DNA of 64,000 bases from Paracoccus homiensis (GTDB lineage: Bacteria; Pseudomonadota; Alphaproteobacteria; Rhodobacterales; Rhodobacteraceae). The notes under the pieces were generated by a model, which worked only from the letters and a program-made list of their open reading frames with translations, ran no database searches and had not been told where the DNA came from. The stretch spans positions 372,001 to 436,000 of the forward strand of contig NZ_FOHO01000001.1 in assembly GCF_900111675.1 (NCBI RefSeq), given 5' to 3'. Both the position numbers and the translations under genes were made by a program. Each line of letters begins with the position of its first letter. Within the stretch, counting starts at the first letter, position 1. Below, piece after piece: positions 1 through 8,861 of this stretch.

Positions 1-1296
1 GTAAAGCGGCAGCTGATCCAGCATCCGGAACAGCGCCAGTTCGGGCCGGTATTCCGACACCGCCTGCGCCACGCCGTCATAACCTGCCGCCATCTGTTCC
101 AGCGCCAACCCACCGAACACGCTCATCCACAGGGCGCAGACCAGCGAGGGCGCGACCAGCACGCACAGCACGAATTCCCGCACCGTCCGCCCGCGCGAGA
201 TGCGGGCAATGAACATGCCGACAAAAGGCGACCATGCGATCCACCATGCCCAGTAGAAGGTCGTCCAGCCGTGCATATAGCCCGTATCCTCGCGCCCGAA
301 GGGGTTGGACAGCGGCACGATCTGGACCGCGTAATCGCGCAGCACCGCGCCGAAATTGCCCAGCAGGGACAGCGTCGGCCCGACCAGCAGCACAAAGACG
401 AACAGGATCACCGCCAACACCATGTTGATTTCGGACAGCCGCTTGACCCCGGCATCCATGCCCAGCACCACGGACACCAACGCCACCGCCGTGATGGCAA
501 CGATCAGCCCCACGATCAGCGTGTCCGAGATCGGGATGCCGAAAACATCGTTCAGCCCCGCCGCGACCTGCTGCGCCCCCAGACCCAGCGTCGTCGTCAG
601 CCCGAACAGCGTGGCAAAGACCGCCAGCGTGTCGATCAGATGGCCCGGCCAGCCCCAGACCCGTTCCCCCAGCAGCGGGTAAAAGGCCGAGCGCAGCGTC
701 AACGGCAGTTCCAGATTGAAATGAAAGATCGCCAGAACCAGCCCGACGACGACATAGACCGCCCAGCCGCTAAGCCCCCAGTGGAACACCGTGCCGACGA
801 TGCCCATCGTCTCGTTTCCGGGCACCGACGGATCGCGCCCCAACGGCCAGGCGTCAAGATCGGGCAGCGTGTAATACATCGGCTCCAACACGCTGAAGAA
901 CAGCAACCCGATCCCCATGCCCGCCGAAAACAGCATCGCGATCCAGCCGGGATAGCTGTAGTCGGGCGTCGCATCGCGCCCGCCGATCCGCACCTTGCCA
1001 AGCGGCGAGATCGCCAGAAACAGGCAGAACAGCACCAGGATGTTGACCGCGATCATCAGATACCAGTCGAAGGTGCTGGTCAGGAACGGGCGCAGCCAGC
1101 CAAAGAACTGGGCCGCGGCCTCCTGGTTGGTCAGCGCAACCGCGACGAACAGGATGATCAGGCTTGCCGAGATGACAAAGACCGGATTGTGGATATCCAG
1201 CCCCATCGGACGGATATTGTCCTGACCCAGTTCGTAATCGGTATCGAAATCCAGAACCCGTGGGTCTGCGTCGCCGTCTTGATCCGTATCTGCCAT
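1..1296 (-). CDS. BCCT-family betaine/choline/carnitine transporter (3' end outside window)
   Basis: This is a multipass inner-membrane transporter that imports quaternary-ammonium osmolytes such as glycine betaine or choline. The reading frame is open from the ATG at 1296 to the window edge, giving 432 residues of a family usually 500-650 long, so the C-terminus is missing. The cytoplasmic N-terminus is acidic (MADTDQDGDADPRV), followed by many hydrophobic segments. The BCCT signature with its tryptophan cluster (GWTTFYWAWWIAWSPFVGMF) lies at about bases 213-276. An AGGGGA ribosome-binding site precedes the start. The substrate cannot be assigned from sequence alone. The next gene on the same strand, aroC, is unrelated and ends 118 bases upstream of this start, so the transporter is probably transcribed separately. 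Confidence 0.9.
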   Translation of the reverse strand, partial: MADTDQDGDADPRVLDFDTDYELGQDNIRPMGLDIHNPVFVISASLIILFVAVALTNQEAAAQFFGWLRPFLTSTFDWYLMIAVNILVLFCLFLAISPLGKVRIGGRDATPDYSYPGWIAMLFSAGMGIGLLFFSVLEPMYYTLPDLDAWPLGRDPSVPGNETMGIVGTVFHWGLSGWAVYVVVGLVLAIFHFNLELPLTLRSAFYPLLGERVWGWPGHLIDTLAVFATLFGLTTTLGLGAQQVAAGLNDVFGIPISDTLIVGLIVAITAVALVSVVLGMDAGVKRLSEINMVLAVILFVFVLLVGPTLSLLGNFGAVLRDYAVQIVPLSNPFGREDTGYMHGWTTFYWAWWIAWSPFVGMFIARISRGRTVREFVLCVLVAPSLVCALWMSVFGGLALEQMAAGYDGVAQAVSEYRPELALFRMLDQLPLY

Positions 1297-1413
1297 GTCG
1301 TCCCCTGCCGGTTGTGGGTCCGCGCGACGCCCTGCCGTCGCGGCGGGTAGCTTCCGTCAGGACAGCATGTTTCGCACGACCTCACAACCCTGTGGGGTAA
1401 ACCGCTCGCGGTT

Positions 1414-2514
1414 TCAGCCGATCTGGCCGCGGGTTCCGCCGGTCTGGGCGCGGTCCATCAGCAGATGGTCAAGGATGACGCAGGCGGCCATCGCCTCGGC
1501 CACGGGGACGGCGCGAATGCCCACGCAGGGATCGTGGCGGCCCTTGGTGATCAGGTCCAGTTCCTCGCCCATCTGGTTGATCGTCTGGCGCGGCGTGGTG
1601 ATCGAACTGGTCGGCTTGACCGAAAAGCGCACCGCGATGTCCTGCCCGGTACTGATCCCGCCCAGAATGCCGCCCGCATGGTTCGACATGAAGCGCGGGC
1701 CGTCATTGCCCATGCGGATTTCATCGGCATTGGCGGTGCCGGTCAGGGCGGCGGCGGCCATGCCCTCGCCGATCTCGACACCCTTGACGGCGTTGATCGA
1801 CATCATCGCCGCGGCCAGATCGGTGTCCAGCTTGGCATAGACCGGCGCGCCAAGGCCGGGCGGACAGCCCTGCACCAGAACCTCGATCGCGGCGCCGACG
1901 CTGTTCTGATCCTTGCGGATGCCGTCCAGATAATCGGACCATGCCTCGACCGCCGTGGCATCGGGCAGGAAGAACGGATTGCCGGGCACCGCCGACAGAT
2001 CGAATTTCGCGCGATCCAGATGCATCGCGCCCATCTGCACCATATAGCCGGTGATCCGCAGATCGGGCAGCAGCGCACGCAGCACGGCCTGTGCAACCCC
2101 GCCCGCCGCGACCCGCGCCGCCGTTTCCCGCGCGCTGGACCGACCGCCGCCGCGATAGTCGCGCAGCCCGTATTTCAGATGATAGGTGATATCGGCATGG
2201 CCGGGGCGAAAGCTGGTCGCGATCTCGCCGTAATCCTTGCTGCGCTGATCGGTGTTCTCGATCATCAGCTGGATCGGCGTGCCGGTGCTGCGCCCTTCGA
2301 ACACGCCCGACAGGATACGGACCTGATCGGCCTCGCGGCGCTGGGTGGTGTGCTTGCTGGTGCCCGGACGGCGACGGTCCAGGAATTGCTGGATGAATTC
2401 CTCGGTCAGTTCGACGCCGGGCGGCACGCCATCGACGGTCGCGCCAAGCGCGGGGCCGTGGCTTTCGCCCCAGGTGGTGAACCGGAATTCGCGGCCAAAG
2501 GTGTTAAAGCTCAT
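1414..2514 (-). CDS. aroC: Chorismate synthase AroC
   Basis: AroC converts 5-enolpyruvylshikimate-3-phosphate to chorismate, the last step of the shikimate pathway, using reduced FMN in the cytoplasm. The 366-residue protein is normal family length. It carries the family hallmarks: N-terminal [38 protein letters not shown], and the central [15 protein letters not shown] and [19 protein letters not shown] blocks. Its ATG overlaps the mutS stop codon by four bases (ATGA), so the two are probably translationally coupled in a mutS-aroC operon. Pairing a mismatch-repair gene with a housekeeping enzyme is a genomic arrangement, not evidence of a shared pathway. Confidence 0.98.
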   Translation of the reverse strand: MSFNTFGREFRFTTWGESHGPALGATVDGVPPGVELTEEFIQQFLDRRRPGTSKHTTQRREADQVRILSGVFEGRSTGTPIQLMIENTDQRSKDYGEIATSFRPGHADITYHLKYGLRDYRGGGRSSARETAARVAAGGVAQAVLRALLPDLRITGYMVQMGAMHLDRAKFDLSAVPGNPFFLPDATAVEAWSDYLDGIRKDQNSVGAAIEVLVQGCPPGLGAPVYAKLDTDLAAAMMSINAVKGVEIGEGMAAAALTGTANADEIRMGNDGPRFMSNHAGGILGGISTGQDIAVRFSVKPTSSITTPRQTINQMGEELDLITKGRHDPCVGIRAVPVAEAMAACVILDHLLMDRAQTGGTRGQIG

Positions 2515-5141
2515 GCGGTTTCTCCGGTCAGGGATTTCAGGTCATAGATCAGGTCCAGCGCCTCGCGCGGGGACAGGCTGTCGGGATGGATGTCGCGCAA
2601 CCGCGCGTCAAGCGGGCTTTCCTTGGCCACCGGCGCGGCGGGCGCGGGCGGCACGGCGCGGAACAGCGGCAGATCGTCGATCAGCGCGGCAGGACGGGCC
2701 GCGCCCTCGCGTTCACCCGATTCCAGCGCATCCAGAACCTCGCGCGCGCGATCGACGACCGAGGCGGGCAACCCGGCCAGACGCGCAACCTGCACGCCAT
2801 AGGACCGGTCGGCAGCCCCTTTGCGGACCTCGTGCAGGAAGATCACCTCGCCTTCCCATTCGCGCACGGCGACGGTCGCGTTCTCGACCCCGTCCAGCTT
2901 GGCGGTCAGCGCGGTCATTTCGTGGTAATGCGTGGCAAACAGCGCCCGGCACCGGTTGACGGCGTGCAGATGCTCCATCACCGCCCAGGCGATGGACAGC
3001 CCGTCCCATGTCGCCGTGCCGCGCCCGATCTCGTCAAGGATGACCAGGGCACGATCGTCGGCCTGATTGAGGATCGCGGCGGTCTCGACCATTTCCACCA
3101 TGAAGGTCGAACGTCCGCGCGCCAGATCATCGGCGGCCCCCACGCGGCTGAACAACTGGCTGACCATGCCGATATGGGCGTGCCGCGCCGGCACGAATCC
3201 CCCGGCCTGCGCCAGCACCGCGATCAGCGCGTTCTGGCGCAGGAAGGTCGATTTACCGGCCATGTTGGGGCCGGTCAGAAGCCAGATCGCGGGGGTCTGC
3301 CCGGCGGTCAGATCGCAGTCATTGGCGACAAAGCTTTCGGATTTGCGTTTCAGCGCCCGTTCCACGACCGGATGCCGGCCACCCTGAACGTCAAAGGCGC
3401 GGCTGTCATCGACGCGCGGCCGGGTCCAGCCTTCGCCGGTGGCGATATCGGCAAAACCGGCGGCCAGATCGATTTCCGCCAGCGCCCGCGCCGCCTGACC
3501 GATGGCGGCGGCCTGATCCAGCACGGCGGCACGCAGGCGGGCGAACACCACGCGCTCGATGTCCAGGGCGCGGTCGCGGGCATTCAGGATACGGGTTTCA
3601 AGTTCCGACAATTCGACGGTGGTGAACCGGATCTGGTTCGCGGTCGTCTGGCGGTGGATGAACACATCCGACATCGCCAGCATCCGTTCGGCATGGGTCG
3701 AGGTCGTTTCGATGAAATAGCCCAGCACGTTGTTATGCTTGATCTTCAGGCTGGTGACCCCGGCCCGCGCGGCATAATCGGCCTGCATCCCGGCGATCAC
3801 GCCCCGCCCCTCGTCGCGCAGGGTGCGGGTCTGGTCCAGATCCTCGTCATAGCCGGTGGCGACAAAGCCGCCATCGCGCGCAAGCAAGGGCGGCTCGGCC
3901 ACCAGCGCCTCATCCAGCAGGTCGATCAATGCGTCATGTCCGGTCAGATCGCCCGCCGCCTGCGCCAGAACCTGCGCCGAACCTTCGGGCAGACGGTCCG
4001 CAATCGCCGCCCCTTGCGTCAGCCCGGCGCGAATCGCGGCCAGATCGCGCGGCCCGCCACGGTCCAGCGCCAGCCGTGACAAGGCGCGGTCCATATCGGG
4101 CACCCGGCCAAGCGCCTCGCGCAGATCGGCGGTCAGACGGGGATCCTCGACCAATTGTGCGACCGCATCATGGCGGGCGTGGATCAGGGGCAGGTCACGG
4201 CTGGGCGCACTGATCCGCCGTTCCAGAAGCCGCGCACCGGGGGCCGTGACCGTGCGGTCGATGGCCGATAAAAGGCTGCCCTCGCGCCCGCCCGACAGCG
4301 ATTGCGTCAGTTCCAGATTGCGGCGGGTCGAGGCGTCGATCTGCACCGCGCCGCCCGCCCGTTCACGCATCGGCGGACGCAGCAGCGGCAGTTTGCCCTT
4401 CTGCGTCATGTCCAGATAATCGACGATGGCGCCCATCGCCGCCAGCTCGGCCCGGCTGAAATTGCCAAACCCGTCCAGCGTCTCCACGGCATACAGCGCA
4501 CATAGCCGCCGCGCGCCGCCCGCGCTGTCAAAGGCACCCGCCGGCAGATCGGTCAGCGCCGCCCCCGCATCATCCGCCAGCTCATCCAGACCGGCCCCTT
4601 CCGCCGCCAGCAGTTCACGCGGGGCCAAACGCGCAAGTTCCGGCGCAAGACGCGGCAGCGGGCATTCCATCACCTGAAATGCCCCGGTCGAGATATCGAC
4701 CCAGGCCAGCGCCGTTTCGTCGCGCACCTGCGCGAAGGCCGCCAGGAAATTGTGGCGCCGCGCCTCAAGCAGCGATTCCTCGGTCAGGGTGCCGGGCGTG
4801 ACCAGCCGCACCACATCGCGGGCCACCACGGATTTGCTGCCCCGCTTCTTGGCCTCGGCGGGATCTTCCATCTGCTCGGCGATGGCGACGCGAAACCCCT
4901 TGCGGATCAGGGTCAGAAGATAGCTTTCGGCGGCATGGACCGGAACGCCGCACATCGGGATCGGTTCGCCCTGATGGGTGCCGCGTTTCGTCAGCGCGAT
5001 GTCCAGCGCCGCGGCCGCCGCCACCGCGTCATCAAAGAACATCTCGTAGAAATCGCCCATGCGATAGAACAGCAGCGCGCCGGGATTTGCATCACGGATC
5101 GCCAGATATTGCGCCATCATCGGGGTGGGCTGGTCGCTCAT
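2511..5141 (-). CDS. mutS: DNA mismatch repair protein MutS
   Basis: MutS recognises base mismatches and small loops and starts methyl-independent or MutL-dependent repair. The 876-residue protein shows the mismatch-reading Phe-X-Glu motif near the N-terminus (GDFYEMF, Phe31/Glu33), connector and lever regions, and the C-terminal ABC-type ATPase with Walker [10 protein letters not shown] at about 624-632 and Walker [12 protein letters not shown] at about 701-711. The open frame continues far upstream to base 6383, but that extension runs antisense through the thiamine genes. The ATG at 5141 gives the canonical N-terminus ([20 protein letters not shown]) and is the start I chose. The gene ends in a four-base overlap with aroC. 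Confidence 0.98.
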   Translation of the reverse strand: MSDQPTPMMAQYLAIRDANPGALLFYRMGDFYEMFFDDAVAAAAALDIALTKRGTHQGEPIPMCGVPVHAAESYLLTLIRKGFRVAIAEQMEDPAEAKKRGSKSVVARDVVRLVTPGTLTEESLLEARRHNFLAAFAQVRDETALAWVDISTGAFQVMECPLPRLAPELARLAPRELLAAEGAGLDELADDAGAALTDLPAGAFDSAGGARRLCALYAVETLDGFGNFSRAELAAMGAIVDYLDMTQKGKLPLLRPPMRERAGGAVQIDASTRRNLELTQSLSGGREGSLLSAIDRTVTAPGARLLERRISAPSRDLPLIHARHDAVAQLVEDPRLTADLREALGRVPDMDRALSRLALDRGGPRDLAAIRAGLTQGAAIADRLPEGSAQVLAQAAGDLTGHDALIDLLDEALVAEPPLLARDGGFVATGYDEDLDQTRTLRDEGRGVIAGMQADYAARAGVTSLKIKHNNVLGYFIETTSTHAERMLAMSDVFIHRQTTANQIRFTTVELSELETRILNARDRALDIERVVFARLRAAVLDQAAAIGQAARALAEIDLAAGFADIATGEGWTRPRVDDSRAFDVQGGRHPVVERALKRKSESFVANDCDLTAGQTPAIWLLTGPNMAGKSTFLRQNALIAVLAQAGGFVPARHAHIGMVSQLFSRVGAADDLARGRSTFMVEMVETAAILNQADDRALVILDEIGRGTATWDGLSIAWAVMEHLHAVNRCRALFATHYHEMTALTAKLDGVENATVAVREWEGEVIFLHEVRKGAADRSYGVQVARLAGLPASVVDRAREVLDALESGEREGAARPAALIDDLPLFRAVPPAPAAPVAKESPLDARLRDIHPDSLSPREALDLIYDLKSLTGETA

Positions 5142-5248
5142 GCCTGTCCTTCGCCTGTCATTGCAGGGCGTTTTAACTGTCTGCGCGATGCTTGGAAACC
5201 GCGCTTTCATCTTGCGAAGCGCGGCGGGGGCATTATGTTCGGTGAATG

Positions 5249-5328
5249 CCTCGGGGGGCCAATTCCGGCTGAGACGCACGACGCGGACCCGTAGAACCTG
5301 ATCCGGCTCACCCCGGCGGAGGGAAGGT
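5249..5328 (+). promoter_or_regulatory. TPP riboswitch (THI element)
   Basis: The leader of thiB contains the conserved blocks of the thiamine-pyrophosphate aptamer in order: CTGAGA at 5268-5273, ACCCGTAGAACCTGATC around 5287-5303, and CCGGCGGAGGGAA around 5314-5326. These match the known THI-box consensus, including the pyrimidine-sensing CTGAGA helix junction. The aptamer ends about 50 bases before the thiB ATG. It should reduce expression of thiBPQ when thiamine pyrophosphate is plentiful; control of translation initiation is typical for Gram-negatives, though the mode here is inferred. Confidence 0.95.
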
Positions 5329-5375
5329 GACGCTGTCCTTTCTTTCGATACCTGACCACATCGGAGGAGACAGCG

Positions 5376-6359
5376 ATGAAAACCCGCCTGACCGCCCTGG
5401 CCCTGTTGGCCGCGACGCCCGCGCTGGCGCAGGAAAAGCCCGTGCTGACCGTCTATGCCGGCGATTACATCGCCAGCGAATGGGGCCCCGGCCCGAAGAT
5501 CGAACAGGGGTTCGAGGCGTTCTGCAACTGCGATCTGACCTTCGTGACCGGCGACATCCTGCCCCGCATCCTGATGGAGGGCGAAGGCACCGAGGCCGAT
5601 ATCGTCTTTGGCCTGAACACCGATGTGACCGCGCGCGCCCGCGCATCGGGCCTGTTCGCACCGCATGGTCAGGATATCAGTGACCTGTCGTTGCCGGTCG
5701 CATGGTCGGACGACGTGTTCCTGCCCTATAACTGGGGCGAGACCGCCTTTATCTATGACGAAACCCGGCTGGAAAACCCGCCCGCCAGCTTTCAGGACCT
5801 GCTGGACGCGCCCGACGATCTGAAGATCGTGATTCAGGACCCGCGATCCTCGATTTCGGGGCTGGCGCTGCTGTTGTGGGTGAAATCGGTCTATGGCGAG
5901 GATGCGCAGGCGGCGTGGGAAAAGCTGGCACCCAAGGTTCTGACCGTCACCAAGGGCTGGTCGGAATCCTATGGCATGTTCACCGATGGCGAAGCGGATA
6001 TGGTGCTGTCCTACACCACCTCGCCCGCCTATCACATCGCCGCCGAAGAAGACCTGACCAAAAAGGCCGCGATCTTCCCCGAGGGTCATTACTTCATGGC
6101 CGAACTGGCCGCGCAGGTGAAATCCAGCGATCAGCCGGAATTGGCACAGCAGTTCATGGACTGGATCCTGACCGAGGATTTCCAGCAGACGATCCCGCTG
6201 GCGAACTGGTCGCTGCCCTCGAAACTGCCGCAGGACCAGTGGCCGCAGGTGATGCGCGATCTGCCGCGCCCCGACAAGACGCTGTTCTATTCCGAAGAAC
6301 AGGCCGAAGAGCTGCGTGAACCGGCGCTGAATGAATGGCTGCAGGCGTTTTCGGGCTAA
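5376..6359 (+). CDS. thiB: Thiamine ABC transporter substrate-binding protein ThiB
   Basis: ThiB is the periplasmic receptor that delivers thiamine and its phosphates to the ThiPQ importer. The 327-residue protein begins with a signal peptide (MKTRLTALALLAATPALAQ, cleavage after AQ) and continues with the type II binding-protein fold typical of the family: VLTVYAGDYIASEWGPGP, FVTGDILPRILMEG, and the late WSLPSK segment. A strong GGAGGA ribosome-binding site precedes the ATG. It lies directly behind a TPP riboswitch and overlaps thiP by 25 bases, which makes thiamine the confident substrate. Confidence 0.95.
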   Translation: MKTRLTALALLAATPALAQEKPVLTVYAGDYIASEWGPGPKIEQGFEAFCNCDLTFVTGDILPRILMEGEGTEADIVFGLNTDVTARARASGLFAPHGQDISDLSLPVAWSDDVFLPYNWGETAFIYDETRLENPPASFQDLLDAPDDLKIVIQDPRSSISGLALLLWVKSVYGEDAQAAWEKLAPKVLTVTKGWSESYGMFTDGEADMVLSYTTSPAYHIAAEEDLTKKAAIFPEGHYFMAELAAQVKSSDQPELAQQFMDWILTEDFQQTIPLANWSLPSKLPQDQWPQVMRDLPRPDKTLFYSEEQAEELREPALNEWLQAFSG

Positions 6360-7879
6360 GGGACCGCGCGGCAGGGGCGGCACTGGCGGCGGGGCTGGCC
6401 ACGCTGATCCTGGGGACGCTGATCGCGGTCGCGCTGCAGGCCAGGGGTCTGTCGGGTCTGGGACCGTGGGACTGGCGCGCGGTCTGGTTCACGCTGTGGC
6501 AGGCGGCGCTGTCGGCGGCCTTGTCCGCGCTGCTGGCGGTGCCGGTTGCGCGGGCGCTGGCGCGGCGGCGCTTTCCGGGCCGCGCGGCGCTGGTCACGCT
6601 GCTGGGTGCGCCATTCATTCTGCCAGTGATCGTCGCGATCATGGGGCTGATCGCGGTCTTTGGCCGCAACGGCGCCCTGAATGACGGGCTGCGCCTGATC
6701 GGCCTGCCCGAATTCAGCGTCTATGGCTGGCAGGGGGTGATCCTTGCCCATGTCTTCTTCAACCTGCCGCTGTCGGTGCGGCTGATCCTGCAGGGCTGGC
6801 AGGCGATCCCGGCCGAGCGGTTCCGCCTGGCCGAAAGCCTTGGCTTTGGCCCCGCCGACATTGCCCGCCATCTGGAACGCCCCATGCTGCGCGCGGTGCT
6901 GCCGGGTGTTTGGCTGGCGGTGTTTCTGGTCTGCCTGACCTCGTTCACCGTGGCGCTGGCACTTGGGGGTGGCCCGTCGGCCACCACGGTCGAATTGGCA
7001 ATCTATCAGGCCTTCCGCTTCGATTTCGATCTGGGCCGCGCAGCAACGCTGGGTCTGGTGCAGATCGGGCTGTGCGTCGCGGCAATGGGGCTGGCCCGCT
7101 GGATCGCGGTGCCTGCCGCCTTCGGTGCCGGCATCGCCAGCCAGCAGGGGCCGCGCGGTCCCAGGGGCTGGCGCGTCGGGGCGGATATCGCCGCGATCCT
7201 GCTGGCCGCCGGGTTCCTGCTGTGGCCCATCCTTGCCGTCACGATTCAGGGTCTGCCCCGCATCCCCTTGCTGCCGCCCGAGGTCTGGCAGGCCACGTTG
7301 CGATCGGTCGTCATGGCGCTGGTTTCGGCGGTGCTGTCCATTTCGCTTGGGCTGGTTCTGGCCCTGTCCATCGCCCGTGGTCGCGCCGCCTGGATCGAGC
7401 TTGCGGGGATGCTGCCGCTGGTCGCCTCGCCGCTGGTTCTGGGAACGGGGCTGTTCATCCTGCTGCGTGGCTGGCTGTCGCCCGATGACATGGCGCTGCC
7501 CGTGACGGTCGCGATCAATGCGATCATGGCGCTGCCTTTCGGGCTGCGATCGCTGATCCCGGCGGCGCGGGACCTGCGGGCGGATTATGGACGGCTGGCC
7601 GAATCGCTGAACCTGCACGGGATGGCGCGACTGCGTTACCTGACGCTGCCGCGACTTGCGCGGCCGCTTGGCTTTGCGGGTGGGCTGGCGGCGGCGCTGG
7701 CGATGGGCGATCTGGGCGTGATCACCCTGTTCGCGACCAATGATCCCACGCTGCCCCTGAAACTTTACCAGCTGATGAATTCCTACCGGATGCAGGATGC
7801 CGCCGCCTGCGCAGTGCTGCTGATGGCGATTTCCTTCCTGTTGTTCTGGCTGTTCGATCGCGGAGGCCGCCTTGCTTGA
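6335..7879 (+). CDS. thiP: Thiamine ABC transporter permease ThiP
   Basis: ThiP forms the transmembrane channel of the thiamine importer. The 514 residues contain two fused permease halves, each with several hydrophobic helices and the ABC coupling loop: the first around residues 160-185 (ERFRLAESLGFGPADIARHL), the second around 410-435 (DYGRLAESLNLHGMARLRYL). This doubled architecture and length match known ThiP (about 535 residues in Escherichia coli). The ATG at 6335 lies inside the end of thiB, and the stop overlaps the start of thiQ by eight bases, so the operon is tightly coupled. Confidence 0.95.
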   Translation: MAAGVFGLRDRAAGAALAAGLATLILGTLIAVALQARGLSGLGPWDWRAVWFTLWQAALSAALSALLAVPVARALARRRFPGRAALVTLLGAPFILPVIVAIMGLIAVFGRNGALNDGLRLIGLPEFSVYGWQGVILAHVFFNLPLSVRLILQGWQAIPAERFRLAESLGFGPADIARHLERPMLRAVLPGVWLAVFLVCLTSFTVALALGGGPSATTVELAIYQAFRFDFDLGRAATLGLVQIGLCVAAMGLARWIAVPAAFGAGIASQQGPRGPRGWRVGADIAAILLAAGFLLWPILAVTIQGLPRIPLLPPEVWQATLRSVVMALVSAVLSISLGLVLALSIARGRAAWIELAGMLPLVASPLVLGTGLFILLRGWLSPDDMALPVTVAINAIMALPFGLRSLIPAARDLRADYGRLAESLNLHGMARLRYLTLPRLARPLGFAGGLAAALAMGDLGVITLFATNDPTLPLKLYQLMNSYRMQDAAACAVLLMAISFLLFWLFDRGGRLA

Positions 7880-8564
7880 GCTATCTGACATCCATGTCGC
7901 GCGCGGGGATTTCGCGCTTGCCGCCGATCTGCGGATCGCACCGGGCGCACGGGTCGCGATCATCGGCCCCTCGGGGTCGGGAAAGTCCACGCTGCTGTCG
8001 CTGATCGGAGGGTTCCTGACGCCGCAGCGGGGTCAGGTCAGCTGGCAGGGCACCGATCTTCTGCCACTGTCGCCCGGCCAGCGGCCCGTTTCATTCCTGT
8101 TTCAGGACCAGAACCTGTTTCCGCATCTGAGCGTGGCCCAGAATGTAGGGCTGGGCCTGCGCCCCGACCTGCGGCTGGGACCGGATCAACAGGCGCAGGT
8201 GCAGGATGCCCTGACGCAGGTGGGCCTGCGCGACATGGGCCCGCGCAAGCCCGAGAACCTGTCAGGAGGCCAGCAAAGCCGCGTCGCCCTTGCCCGCGTC
8301 CTGCTGCGCGCAAGGCCGATCCTGCTGCTGGATGAGCCCTTTTCGGCGCTTGGCCCCGCGCTGAAATCCGAAATGCTGGCCCTGTTGGGGCGGATCGCGG
8401 ACAGGACACGGGCCACGGTGCTGATGGTGACGCATGATCCGGGCGATGCCCGCGCTTTTGCGGACCAGACCATCGTCGTCGATCAGGGGCGCGCCGAGGC
8501 CCCGCAACCCACACAGGCATTGCTGGACAACCCGCCGGCGGCGCTGCGCGCCTATCTGGGGTGA
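7872..8564 (+). CDS. thiQ: Thiamine ABC transporter ATP-binding protein ThiQ
   Basis: ThiQ is the ATPase that powers thiamine import. All nucleotide-binding motifs are present in 230 residues: Walker A GPSGSGKST near 33-41, Q-loop FLFQDQNLFPHL, ABC signature LSGGQQSRVALAR, Walker B ILLLDEP, and the switch histidine in MVTHD. The start is a TTG at 7872, overlapping the end of thiP by eight bases. No C-terminal regulatory domain is present, as is usual for ThiQ. No clear intrinsic terminator follows it. Confidence 0.93.
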   Translation: MLELSDIHVARGDFALAADLRIAPGARVAIIGPSGSGKSTLLSLIGGFLTPQRGQVSWQGTDLLPLSPGQRPVSFLFQDQNLFPHLSVAQNVGLGLRPDLRLGPDQQAQVQDALTQVGLRDMGPRKPENLSGGQQSRVALARVLLRARPILLLDEPFSALGPALKSEMLALLGRIADRTRATVLMVTHDPGDARAFADQTIVVDQGRAEAPQPTQALLDNPPAALRAYLG

Positions 8565-8861
8565 TTCCGGCGGCCGGATCGGTCAGATCGCGCGACGCCA
8601 AATCGCATTCAAGTTCATGAATTCACGCCCTTTCTTCACCATCTGCATCCTAAAATTCGCCTGCTTTCCGAACGCCGGATCAGACAGTTAAGGAAATCAT
8701 GCCGCCGGATCGCGGGGCTGCCTTCCCTTGCGGGAGCCGCTGATGCCGGAAGGCCGCCAAAAGTCCGATCACAGGGGCATCACGACCCTCACGCTATCCC
8801 CGCCTTGGGACCGCCGATCGGTTCGGCATCCCGCAGGGAGCAAACGTGAAGGAGATCTACG
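8565..8861 (+). other. Intergenic leader of the RTX gene
   Basis: These 297 bases separate thiQ from the RTX gene and hold no convincing gene. The middle (about 8610-8700) is clearly richer in A and T than its surroundings and is the likely promoter zone. A spaced inverted repeat, GCCTTCC at 8720-8726 and GGAAGGC at 8748-8754, could form a leader hairpin or an operator. The end provides a good GAAGGAGA ribosome-binding site seven bases before the RTX ATG. Promoter elements could not be assigned with confidence. Confidence 0.4.

Noticed and set aside
2511-6383. A 1290-codon frame that extends mutS upstream by more than 400 codons.
   Set aside because: The extra part runs antisense through the TPP riboswitch and thiB; the ATG at 5141 gives the canonical MutS N-terminus.
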